Positions 1 through 5,069 of a stretch of DNA of 5,069 nucleotides are shown here, in pieces. Position 1 is the stretch's first letter. The number at the start of each line of letters is the position of its first letter. The notes under the pieces are model-generated. The model saw only the letters and a list, made by a program, of their open reading frames with translations. It searched no databases and was not told the origin of the DNA. Source of the DNA: Rhodanobacteraceae bacterium (GTDB lineage Bacteria; Pseudomonadota; Gammaproteobacteria; Xanthomonadales; Rhodanobacteraceae). The stretch lies in NCBI GenBank assembly GCA_025924775.1, contig JAICHS010000192.1:1-5069 (forward strand), read 5' to 3'. A program made the position numbers and the translations under genes.

Positions 1-199
1 CCGGACCGTAGATTTCCACCACGCGCCCGCGCGGCAGGCCGCCGACGCCCAATGCGACGTCGAGGCCCAGCGAGCCCGTGGAAACCGTGTCGATGGCTTC
101 GGCGGTGCGATCGCCCATGCGCATCACTGCGCCCTTGCCGAACTGTTTCTCGATCTGGCCCAGTGCGGAAGCCAGTGCGCGGCGCTTGTTGTCGTCCAT
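1..199 (-). CDS. recA: Recombinase RecA, N-terminal fragment (3' part beyond window)
   Basis: RecA is the ATP-dependent DNA strand-exchange protein of homologous recombination; its filament on single-stranded DNA also triggers LexA self-cleavage (SOS). Only the first 66 codons lie here. They read MDDNKRRALASALGQIEKQF, then continue through GKGAVMRMGD, the TGSLGLDVALG segment (residues 41-51), GGLPRGR (53-59) and VEIYGP (61-66). This matches the RecA N-terminal oligomerisation helix and the first strand of the ATPase core. The window stops exactly before the expected Walker A ESSGKT, so no catalytic residue can be checked. The ATG at 199-197 is preceded by GAGGG (211-207) with a 7-nt spacer, a good ribosome-binding site. 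The gene lies downstream of pncC on the same strand with a 158-bp gap, so it probably has its own promoter. The family assignment is certain; the rest of the gene is unseen. Confidence 0.97.
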   Translation of the reverse strand, partial: MDDNKRRALASALGQIEKQFGKGAVMRMGDRTAEAIDTVSTGSLGLDVALGVGGLPRGRVVEIYGP

Positions 200-357
200 C
201 GTGCAACCCTCGATTGATCGTGCTGAGTGAAGTGTCGCGGGAGTGGTTCTCATGGGTTGAGACCACGCCATCGCGATGACGTTGCCATTATTCCACACCA
301 CCCGCTTGCGAACAGCGGCGCAGGCCGCCTCACTCCGTAAGGAATTTCCTATGGCGG
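200..357 (-). promoter_or_regulatory. pncC-recA intergenic region with a weak candidate recA promoter
   Basis: This 158-bp gap contains no gene. On the minus strand an AATAAT (292-287) matches five of six bases of a sigma-70 -10 box. The hexamer 17 bp upstream, CTGTTC (315-310), is a poor -35 (two of six). A start near 280 would give a leader of about 80 nt containing the hairpin at 243-266. I found neither a CTGT-N8-ACAG LexA box of the enterobacterial type nor a TTAG-N6-TACTA site of the Xanthomonas type, so any SOS operator here is degenerate or of another type. The -10 call is a visual match only. Confidence 0.3.
243..266 (-). other. Imperfect inverted repeat in the probable recA leader
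   Basis: On the minus strand GTGGTCTCA (266-258) is followed by the loop ACCCA (257-253) and then TGAG-A-ACCAC (252-243). This gives nine base pairs with one bulged base. It starts 44 nt upstream of the recA ATG and about 30 nt before the Shine-Dalgarno. There is no T-run after it, so it is not an intrinsic terminator of pncC. It may be a leader stem-loop or an operator-like dyad; which of these is inference. Confidence 0.5.
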
Positions 358-861
358 CTACACACGCAGAATCCTCCGAACGCCTTCCAGGGCGACGGCA
401 ACCGTCTGGCGGCGCACGGCATCGCGGTCACCATCGAACCGGCGGCGTTCAACCAGCGCCTCGTGGCCGCGCCGCTGCCATGCGATCCAGACTGTGCCGA
501 CCGGTTTCTCCGGCGTGCCGCCGCCGGGCCCCGCGATCCCGGTGACCGCCACCGCCACGCTCGCTTCGAAGCGCGCCAGCACACCCGCCACCATTTCCAG
601 CGCGCATTCACGGCTGACCGCGCCATGGCGTTCAAGCGTGGCCGAGGTGACGCCCAGCAGCGCCTGCTTCGCGCGGTTGCTGTAGGTCACCGCCGCCGAT
701 TCGAACCACTCGGAGCTGCCGGCGAGATCGGTGCAGGCCTTGGCGATCCAGCCTCCGGTGCAGGACTCGGCGGTCGCCAGCATTGCGCGCTTGGCGCGCA
801 AGGTTTCGGCAACCTGCTCGGCACTGCGGCGCAACGTTGCATCGTCGGGAATAGTTTCCAC
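358..861 (-). CDS. pncC: Nicotinamide-nucleotide amidohydrolase PncC (CinA C-terminal domain family)
   Basis: PncC hydrolyses nicotinamide mononucleotide to nicotinate mononucleotide plus ammonia in the cytoplasm, feeding NAD salvage. The 167-residue product is a stand-alone CinA C-terminal domain without the N-terminal MoCF-like domain of full CinA, as in E. coli YgaD/PncC (about 165 aa). Visible motifs are AESCTGGW (31-38; its serine is the likely nucleophile), AGSSEWF (47-53), VTYSNRAK (58-65), the GIAGPGGG loop (108-115) with EKPVGTVW (118-125), and GDRDAVRRQ (144-152). I chose GTG at 861 because GGAG (870-867) lies five bases before it and the length fits the family. An in-frame GTG at 927 would add 22 residues (beginning with DSCLAHALG) unlike the family. 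The gene lies between phoU and recA; a cinA-type gene before recA is common in proteobacteria. The old competence-induced (cinA) name does not imply a competence role here. Confidence 0.93.
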   Translation of the reverse strand: METIPDDATLRRSAEQVAETLRAKRAMLATAESCTGGWIAKACTDLAGSSEWFESAAVTYSNRAKQALLGVTSATLERHGAVSRECALEMVAGVLARFEASVAVAVTGIAGPGGGTPEKPVGTVWIAWQRRGHEALVERRRFDGDRDAVRRQTVAVALEGVRRILRV

Positions 862-1020
862 GATGACTCCGCAATCGGAAAGCACCGTTCTACCGCAACC
901 CAGGGCGTGCGCCAAGCACGAATCCACCGGTCATGGGTCAGGCCATCGCCAACACGGAAACCGGACACGACCGCACCGCGCCTCCCTCGGGATCACCGCG
1001 CGGTGACAGACGCCTGCCGA
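862..1020 (-). other. phoU-pncC intergenic region
   Basis: Apart from the palindrome at 993-1006 and the pncC ribosome-binding site GGAG at 870-867, this 159-bp gap shows no gene, no tRNA-like fold and no clear sigma-70 promoter. If pncC has its own promoter it is too degenerate to see by eye; otherwise it is read through from phoU. An in-frame upstream GTG at 927 extends the pncC frame into this gap but lacks family support. Confidence 0.5.
992..1009 (-). promoter_or_regulatory. Perfect 14-bp palindrome, also a degenerate Pho-box-like site, between phoU and pncC
   Basis: Bases 993-1006 read TCACCGCGCGGTGA, a perfect palindrome starting 15 nt after the phoU stop codon. Read on the minus strand, 1009-992 is CTGTCAC-CGCG-CGGTGAT. 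These are two 7-mers separated by 4 bp that match the Pho-box repeat CTGTCAT at six and five of seven positions. No T-run follows, so it is not a convincing intrinsic terminator. No AT-rich -10 lies at the right distance downstream either, so a PhoB-activated promoter is doubtful. The palindrome is a fact; its role is open (mRNA 3' stem, operator or chance). Confidence 0.35.
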
Positions 1021-1725
1021 TCAAGGATCGTAAGTCAGGTCGCGCCGGGCGCGCGGCGCGTTGAGCGTCTCGCCGCGTACCACGAACCAGATGTTCTCGG
1101 CGATGTTGGTCGCGTGGTCACCGATGCGTTCGATGTTCTTGGCAATGAACAGCAGGTGCGTGCAGGCCGTGATGCTGCGCTGGTCTTCCATCATGTACGT
1201 AAGCAGTTCGCGGAACAGCGCGGTATAGAGGGCATCCAGGTCGGCATCGCGTTCCCATACGGAATACGCCAGCTCGGTATCCTGCGCGACGTAGGCCCGC
1301 ATCGATTCGCGCACCTGCCTGCAAGCCATCCTCGCCATGGGTCCGAGACTGCCCACGAGTGGTACGGGCGCGGAGAGGTTCAGCGTCATCGATCGCCGTG
1401 CGACGTTGGTGGCATAGTCGCCGATACGCTCAATGTCGGAAGCGATCCGCAGGGCGGCGAGCACCTCGCGCAAGTCGCGTGCCATCGGCTGGCGCAACGC
1501 AATCAAACGCAACACGTCGCCACTGATCCGGCGTTCCTGGTCGTCGATCGCATCGTCGTTGTCCGCGACGCGCTGGGCCGCCTTGCTGTCGCGCTTGCCC
1601 AGCGCATCCATGGCGCCTTCCAGTTGCTTGGCCGCGAGTTCGCCCATCGCGGCGATCTCGCCGGTCAGGCGGGACATTTCCTCGTCGTAGCTTTTCACGA
1701 GGTGGTCGTGGGGCTGTGTGATCAT
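1021..1725 (-). CDS. phoU: Phosphate signalling regulator PhoU
   Basis: PhoU is a cytoplasmic all-helical protein. It links the Pst transporter to the PhoR histidine kinase, keeping the Pho regulon off when phosphate is plentiful and restraining Pst import. The 234-residue length is typical. The family's two repeated three-helix bundles are visible through their metal-cluster motifs: SDIERIGDYATNVA (about 96-109) in the first half and KNIERIGDHATNIAE (196-210) in the second. Acidic and polar residues between them fit long amphipathic helices, and there is no signal peptide or membrane segment. The start ATG at 1725-1723 has GGGA (1735-1732) upstream, a moderate ribosome-binding site. The gene follows pstB after a 224-bp gap, longer than a coupled operon junction, so it may be partly uncoupled from pstSCAB by processing or a weak internal promoter. 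No residue I would expect is missing. Confidence 0.97.
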   Translation of the reverse strand: MITQPHDHLVKSYDEEMSRLTGEIAAMGELAAKQLEGAMDALGKRDSKAAQRVADNDDAIDDQERRISGDVLRLIALRQPMARDLREVLAALRIASDIERIGDYATNVARRSMTLNLSAPVPLVGSLGPMARMACRQVRESMRAYVAQDTELAYSVWERDADLDALYTALFRELLTYMMEDQRSITACTHLLFIAKNIERIGDHATNIAENIWFVVRGETLNAPRARRDLTYDP

Positions 1726-1769
1726 GTGATTTCCCGAGTCATTTCAGACATTCAATCTGCGTGTTTGCT

Positions 1770-1797
1770 CGTCGTCCCGACGAAGGCCGGGATCCAC
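1770..1797. repeat. Degenerate REP-like dispersed extragenic palindrome
   Basis: The plus strand reads CGTCGTCCCGACGAAGGCCG followed by GGATCCA. It closely resembles the repeat family of general form GTCATTCCCGCGAAGGCGGGAATCCA that is scattered between genes of many high-GC proteobacteria. The core arms TCCCG (1775-1779) and CGGGA (1788-1792) pair perfectly around an 8-base loop. In one plus frame it encodes VVPTKAGIH, the kind of spurious peptide this repeat yields in over-called ORFs. Only one copy lies in this window, so membership in a genome-wide family is inferred from memory of the consensus. Confidence 0.6.
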
Positions 1798-1913
1798 GTT
1801 GCATGCCCGCCATCAGACAAACAACAATCCGGGACAGTGCCACCAGGCTCGATCGTCCTGATCTCGCCAAGTGGCTCCGGCCCTCGCGTCCTGCTCGGGC
1901 GTTCGTTGACGCA

Positions 1914-1936
1914 CGCGATGCGCCACCCGCATCGCG
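1914..1936 (-). other. Strong stem-loop just after pstB
   Basis: On the minus strand CGCGATGCG (1936-1928), loop GGTGG (1927-1923) and CGCATCGCG (1922-1914) form nine perfect base pairs, extendable by one G-T pair. It begins 13 nt after the pstB stop codon. No T-tract follows (next bases TGCGTCAACG), so it does not look like a Rho-independent terminator. A 3'-end stabilising or processing stem for pstSCAB mRNA, or a partial barrier lowering phoU expression, would fit. Confidence 0.6.
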
Positions 1937-1949
1937 CAAGCGCGGCAAC

Positions 1950-2774
1950 TCACCCAAACCGTCCGGAAATATAATCTTCGGTCTGCCGCTTGGCCGGCTT
2001 GGTGAAGATTATTTCGGTCTCGTCGAATTCCACCAGCTCGCCCAGGTACATGAAGGCGGTGCGGTCGGACACGCGCGCGGCCTGCTGCATGTTGTGGGTG
2101 ACGATCACAATCGTGTAATCATGCTTGAGCTCTTCGATCAATTGTTCGATGCGGCCGGTCGCGATCGGGTCGAGCGCTGAGGTGGGTTCGTCCAGCAACA
2201 GCACTTCCGGCTTCAGCGCGACGCTACGCGCGATGCACAGCCGCTGCTGCTGCCCGCCTGACAGCCCGAGCGCGCTGCGCTTCAGCTTATCCTTCACCTC
2301 GTCCCACAGCGCGGCGCGGCGCAACGCCTGCTCGACGCGGCCGTCCATTTCTGACTTCGACAGTTTCTCGTGGTGGCGGATGCCCCAGGCGATGTTCTCG
2401 AAGATCGTCATCGGGAACGGCACCGGTTTCTGGAACACCATGCCGATTTTGCTGCGCAGTTTGTGGACGGGATAACCGGCGTCGAGGATGTTCTCGCCAT
2501 CCAGGATCGCCTCGCCGAGTGCGCGCTGATTCGGATAGATCGCGTATATGCGGTTGAACACGCGCAGCAAGGTGGACTTGCCGCAACCGGACGGGCCGAT
2601 GATCGCAGTGACCCGCTTTTCCGGTATATCGAGGCCGATGTCCTTCAGCGCCTGCGTGTCGCCATAGAAAAAATTCAGGTTGCGCACCGTCAGCTTGGGC
2701 GGTGGCGCAACGGTGACGGCAACCGTCTGCGCGGACGCGGGAGGTGGGTTGAGCAAAGTGGTGCCCTCAGTCAT
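1950..2774 (-). CDS. pstB: Phosphate ABC transporter ATP-binding protein PstB
   Basis: PstB is the cytoplasmic ATPase of the high-affinity phosphate importer; two copies bind PstC and PstA and power transport. The 274-residue protein contains every ABC ATPase element: Walker A GPSGCGKST (60-68), Q-loop GMVFQKP (111-117, Gln115), signature LSGGQQQ (171-177), Walker B VLLLDEP (191-197, Glu196 catalytic), D-loop SALD (199-202) and switch His227 in VTHN. The PstB-specific end TKPAKRQTEDYISGRFG is intact. The N-terminus carries about 26 extra residues rich in Pro, Ala and Val before the first strand KLTVRNLNFFYG (27-38), longer than E. coli PstB by roughly 15. The ATG at 2774 overlaps the pstA end by 8 nt. 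It has no clear Shine-Dalgarno, so translational coupling to pstA is likely. Confidence 0.98.
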   Translation of the reverse strand: MTEGTTLLNPPPASAQTVAVTVAPPPKLTVRNLNFFYGDTQALKDIGLDIPEKRVTAIIGPSGCGKSTLLRVFNRIYAIYPNQRALGEAILDGENILDAGYPVHKLRSKIGMVFQKPVPFPMTIFENIAWGIRHHEKLSKSEMDGRVEQALRRAALWDEVKDKLKRSALGLSGGQQQRLCIARSVALKPEVLLLDEPTSALDPIATGRIEQLIEELKHDYTIVIVTHNMQQAARVSDRTAFMYLGELVEFDETEIIFTKPAKRQTEDYISGRFG

Positions 2775-3639
2775 GGGTGACTTGGTGACGATGCAGATAC
2801 CAGCGCGCGGACAAACTGAGCAGCAGCACGAACAGCGTGATCAGCAACGCGCCAGCCCAGGCAATCGCGTGCAGCGCCGGGTTGGGATCGTTGGTGTATT
2901 GGTAGATCGCCACCGGAATGCTTGCCATTTTGTCCAGGGGGTTGGCAACCATGAAATTGTTGCCGAAGGCCGTGAACAAGAGCGGCGCCGTTTCGCCGGC
3001 GAGCCGCGCCAACGCCAGCAACACGCCGGTCACGATGCCGGATACGGCCGCACGCATCAGCACCTGTACCGTCAGCTTCCACTGCGGAATGCCCAGCGAC
3101 AGCGCCGCTTCGCGCAAGGTGCCCGGCACCAGTTGCAGCATCTCGTCGGTGGTGCGCACGATCACCGGCAGGCCGATCAGCGCCAGTGCGATGGCACCCG
3201 CCAGGCCCGAGAACGACACCGCACCATGGGTAAGGTTTGACATCGGCAACACGATGATCACGTACACGAACAGGCCCAACACAATCGACGGCGCCGACAG
3301 CAGGATGTCGTTCAGGAAGCGGATGACGGCGCCAAGCCTGGTGCGATTTGCGTACTCGGCGAGAAAGGTGCCGGCCAGGACCCCCACCGGCGCACAGATC
3401 GCGAGCGCGATCATGTCCATGATCAGGCTGCCGACGATGGCGTTGGCGAGGCCGCCTTCGTCGGCATAGGCGGTGATCTTGGTGAACAGCTTGAAATCCA
3501 TGGCGCTGAGGCCGTTCTTCACCGTGATCCACAGGATCCAGATCAGGAACGCGAGGCCCACCGCGGCCGCCAAACCGCTCAGCAGCATGGCCACCACGTT
3601 GGTGGCGCGCCGCCGGGCGTAGATGTCGAGCGCCATCAT
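2767..3639 (-). CDS. pstA: Phosphate ABC transporter permease PstA
   Basis: PstA is one of the two inner-membrane subunits of the Pst phosphate channel and pairs with PstC. The 290-residue product is close to the usual length (E. coli about 296). I see six hydrophobic segments at roughly 15-39, 66-93, 110-133, 143-163, 197-216 and 257-278. The EAA loop that docks on PstB is LREAALSLGIPQWKLTVQVL (175-194). The ARLAGETAPLLFTAFGN segment (from 211) carries the conserved Arg and Glu of the family; from memory, the matching Arg in E. coli PstA is needed for transport. Two adjacent ATG codons are possible: 3639 overlaps the pstC stop as ATGA, and 3636 shares one base with it. I took the first. The open frame continues upstream to 4197, but only as an out-of-frame reading of pstC. 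Confidence 0.96.
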   Translation of the reverse strand: MMALDIYARRRATNVVAMLLSGLAAAVGLAFLIWILWITVKNGLSAMDFKLFTKITAYADEGGLANAIVGSLIMDMIALAICAPVGVLAGTFLAEYANRTRLGAVIRFLNDILLSAPSIVLGLFVYVIIVLPMSNLTHGAVSFSGLAGAIALALIGLPVIVRTTDEMLQLVPGTLREAALSLGIPQWKLTVQVLMRAAVSGIVTGVLLALARLAGETAPLLFTAFGNNFMVANPLDKMASIPVAIYQYTNDPNPALHAIAWAGALLITLFVLLLSLSARWYLHRHQVTHD

Positions 3640-4607
3640 GCGCCCTCCCGACGCGCCAGCTGGCGCAACATCAGGCGTGAGACCAGCAGCACGATGAAAG
3701 TAACCACGAACAGCAGGAAGCCCAGCGCGATCAGTGCCGAGCGATGCGTGCCGACGGCCTCGTTGAATTCGTTGGCGATGCTTGATGAGATCGAAGTGCC
3801 GGGCATCAGCAGCGAGGACGTGATGTTGTAGGCGTTGCCGAGCACGAAGGTCACCGCCATCGTTTCGCCAAGCGCACGGCCCAATCCGAGGAAGATGCCG
3901 CCGATCACCGCCGAGCGCGTGTACGGCAGCACGATGTCCCACACGACTTCCCACGTCGTTGAACCAAGCGCATAGGACGATTCCTTGAGCCGGTTCGGCA
4001 CGGTCTGGAACACCTCGCGCATCACCGAGGAGACGAATGGCAGGATCATCACCGCCAGCACGATGCCCGCGGTGAGCAGGCCCAAGCCGATCGGCGGCCC
4101 TTCGAACAGTTTGCCGAGCAAGGGAATGCGGCCCAGCGTGGCAGAAAGGCCGGGCTCGACGCGCGCCATGAACGGCACGAATACGAACAGGCCCCACATG
4201 CCGTAGATGATCGACGGGATGCTGGCCAGCAGTTCGATCGCAGTGGCAACCGGGCCGCGTAGCCAGGTGGGCGCGATTTCAGTGAGGAACAACGCGATGC
4301 CGAAACTCAATGGCACCGCAAGGATGAGCGCGATGATCGACGTCACCAGGGTGCCGAAGATGGGCGCCAGCGCGCCGTAATCGCCGGAGACCGGATTCCA
4401 GGCGTCACTGGTCAGGAAATGCAGGCCCTGCCCGAACAGCACCTCGCGTCCACCCCACAGGGTCGAAAACGCGGCACCCAGCAGTGCGACCAGCACCAGC
4501 AGCGCACACGCCTTGAGCAGGCCGCGAAACCATACGTCGTGACGTGCATCGGCACGGCTGCGCTGGTCGGCGTTGCGGATTACGGCAATGGCGGGATTCG
4601 ATGGCAT
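3636..4607 (-). CDS. pstC: Phosphate ABC transporter permease PstC
   Basis: PstC is the other inner-membrane half of the Pst channel. The 323-residue protein starts with about 25 charged residues in the cytoplasm. Hydrophobic segments follow at roughly 28-50, 82-109, 126-147, 174-194, 232-258 and 289-312. A periplasmic loop (about 51-80) with SDAWNPVSGDYGALAPIFGT is characteristic of PstC. The EAA motif is KESSYALGSTTWEVVWDIVL (208-227). GRALGETMAVTFVLGN (243-258) holds the conserved Arg244 and Glu248; from memory, the matching E. coli residues are required for phosphate transport. The ATG at 4607 has only a weak GAAG (4617-4614) upstream. It lies 93 bp after pstS, a gap containing a strong hairpin, which fits lower production of the permease than of the binding protein. 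The stop overlaps the pstA start. Confidence 0.97.
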   Translation of the reverse strand: MPSNPAIAVIRNADQRSRADARHDVWFRGLLKACALLVLVALLGAAFSTLWGGREVLFGQGLHFLTSDAWNPVSGDYGALAPIFGTLVTSIIALILAVPLSFGIALFLTEIAPTWLRGPVATAIELLASIPSIIYGMWGLFVFVPFMARVEPGLSATLGRIPLLGKLFEGPPIGLGLLTAGIVLAVMILPFVSSVMREVFQTVPNRLKESSYALGSTTWEVVWDIVLPYTRSAVIGGIFLGLGRALGETMAVTFVLGNAYNITSSLLMPGTSISSSIANEFNEAVGTHRSALIALGFLLFVVTFIVLLVSRLMLRQLARREGA

Positions 4608-4647
4608 GGAATCTTCAGTGCAGGGAACGTTTGTCGTTGTTCAAGGC

Positions 4648-4665
4648 GGGGCCATCCATGGCCCC
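4648..4665 (-). other. Perfect hairpin between pstS and pstC
   Basis: The minus strand reads GGGGCCAT-GG-ATGGCCCC: 8-base arms that are exact reverse complements, folding as a six-pair G/C stem with a six-base loop. It lies 35 nt after the pstS stop and 40 nt before the pstC start. The following bases (GCCTTGAACAACG) have no T-run, so full termination is unlikely. Stems at this position in binding-protein transporter operons often protect the upstream message or cause partial termination, giving excess binding protein. That role is inferred here. Confidence 0.6.
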
Positions 4666-4700
4666 TGACCGTGTCCGGAGGGGGAGGACTCAGGCATGCA

Positions 4701-5069
4701 TTACTGCTTGAACTCGGTCTTCCAGTAGTTCTCGATCTGGTTCACGAGGCTGGCGGGAAGCGGCACGTAATCGAGTGCGGTGGCCGCGGCCTTGCCGTCG
4801 GTATACGCGTAGCGAAAGAAGTCGAACGCCACCTTCGAGTTCGCCGCGTTCCTGGGCTGTTTGTACATGATGACCCACGAAGTCGCGGTGATCGGCCATG
4901 CGGCGGCGCCGGGCGCGTTGGTCATCAGCAGATTGAAGTTCTTGGCGTGCGACCAGTCGGCGGTCGCGGCGGCGGCCTGGAAGCTGGCGGTTTCGGGGCT
5001 GACCACCTTGCCGGCGGCGTTCTTCATGCGCGCGTAGCCGAGCTTGTTCTGCACGGCATAGGCGTATTC
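4701..5069 (-). CDS. pstS: Periplasmic phosphate-binding protein PstS, C-terminal part (5' part beyond window)
   Basis: PstS captures inorganic phosphate in the periplasm and delivers it to PstC/PstA. Only the last 122 codons and the TAA stop are here. The fragment begins EYAYAVQNKLGY, matching the (GYV)EYAYA segment of E. coli PstS. It continues with VVSPETASFQAAA, ADWSHAKNF, the conserved AAWPITATSWVIMY, FFRYAYTDGKAAATALDYVP and a C-terminal LVNQIENYWKTEFKQ. The signal peptide and the main phosphate-contacting residues of the family lie in the missing N-terminal part, so binding specificity cannot be judged. Its position directly before pstC, on the same strand, fits the standard pstSCAB-phoU operon. 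The operon promoter and any genuine Pho box should be upstream of this gene, outside the window. The protein ends shortly after WKTEFKQ, without the longer tail of the E. coli protein. Confidence 0.95.
   Translation of the reverse strand, partial: EYAYAVQNKLGYARMKNAAGKVVSPETASFQAAAATADWSHAKNFNLLMTNAPGAAAWPITATSWVIMYKQPRNAANSKVAFDFFRYAYTDGKAAATALDYVPLPASLVNQIENYWKTEFKQ

Larger units (their letters stand above)
1726..1949 (-). other. pstB-phoU intergenic region
   Basis: This 224-bp gap is much longer than the overlapping junctions of pstC-pstA-pstB. In the direction of transcription it holds a 9-bp perfect stem-loop (1936-1914), a middle stretch with no feature I can defend (about 1800-1910), a REP-like dispersed palindrome (about 1797-1770) and the phoU ribosome-binding site. 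A TTGAAT hexamer around 1756-1751 could be a -35 for phoU, but no acceptable -10 follows before the start codon. Open frames through here translate the repeat and have no coding support. Confidence 0.6.

Noticed and set aside
315..328. GCGGC-GCAG-GCCGC small inverted repeat after pncC, a possible terminator.
   Set aside because: Only five pairs, no T-run on either strand, and such short GC dyads are expected by chance at this base composition.
862..927. Alternative in-frame GTG start for pncC at 927.
   Set aside because: It adds 22 residues not seen in the family, whereas the GTG at 861 has a GGAG five bases upstream and gives the usual length.
1717..1732. TGTGATCA-TGTGATTT around the phoU start, resembling CRP half-sites.
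   Set aside because: The two TGTGA units are direct, not inverted, repeats and overlap the start codon; they do not form a TGTGA-N6-TCACA site.
1739..1957. A 72-codon minus-strand frame filling the pstB-phoU gap, a possible small protein.
   Set aside because: It starts inside pstB, runs through the stem-loop and the repeat, is Arg/Ser/Gly-rich and has no recognisable domain or good ribosome-binding site.
463..1974. A 503-codon open frame on the plus strand, antisense to pncC and phoU.
   Set aside because: It is antisense to two clearly conserved genes, its composition (Arg/His/Gly/Ala-rich) is typical of high-GC antisense frames, and its 3' part translates the extragenic repeat (VVPTKAGIH).
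2680..3240. A 186-codon plus-strand frame antisense to pstA and pstB.
   Set aside because: Gln/Arg/His-rich shadow of the permease gene on the opposite strand; no family resemblance.
3640..4197. Apparent N-terminal extension of PstA by about 186 residues in the same open frame.
   Set aside because: The extension is pstC read out of frame; PstA homology begins at MALDIYARR, exactly at the ATGA overlap with the pstC stop.
1..5069. Search for CRISPR arrays, tRNA or rRNA genes, insertion sequences, defence or toxin genes and tandem repeats.
   Set aside because: None seen. About 87 percent of the window is accounted for by seven conserved genes and the gaps are short.

Overview
This window is high-GC proteobacterial chromosome. 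Every real gene reads on the minus strand, so transcription runs from high to low coordinates. From upstream to downstream the order is pstS (3' part only), pstC, pstA, pstB, phoU, pncC (cinA C-terminal family) and recA (first 66 codons only). The RecA N-terminus (begins MDDNKRRALASALGQIEKQF), the Pst proteins and the codon choice look gammaproteobacterial. I think the Xanthomonadales/Lysobacterales side (Rhodanobacter/Dyella-like) is most likely, but that placement rests on remembered protein similarity, not on a search.

Region by region: 4701-5069 is the C-terminal third of the periplasmic phosphate-binding protein PstS. Then comes a 93-bp gap with a perfect 8-bp-arm hairpin (4648-4665). 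pstC (3636-4607), pstA (2767-3639) and pstB (1950-2774) follow as a tightly overlapping block: a 4-nt ATGA overlap between pstC and pstA, and an 8-nt overlap between pstA and pstB. A 224-bp gap (1726-1949) separates pstB from phoU. It holds a 9-bp perfect stem-loop just after the pstB stop and a degenerate copy of the dispersed 'TCCCG...CGGGA' extragenic palindrome. phoU (1021-1725) is followed by a 159-bp gap with a perfect 14-bp palindrome that also reads as a degenerate Pho box. pncC (358-861) follows, then a 158-bp gap with a long imperfect hairpin in the probable recA leader, then the start of recA (1-199), cut off just before its Walker A motif.

Function: PstS captures phosphate in the periplasm, PstC and PstA form the membrane channel, and the PstB dimer drives import with ATP. 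PhoU couples transporter state to the PhoR/PhoB two-component system. The pst promoter, expected upstream of pstS, lies outside the window. pncC (NMN deamidation, NAD salvage) and recA (recombination, SOS) form a separate functional pair that often sits together in proteobacteria.

This is a conserved housekeeping region, and I see no evidence of a new biological system. The points worth a second look are the non-coding structures in the four intergenic gaps. None has a U-tract, so they look more like RNA-stability or processing elements, or protein-binding sites, than intrinsic terminators.
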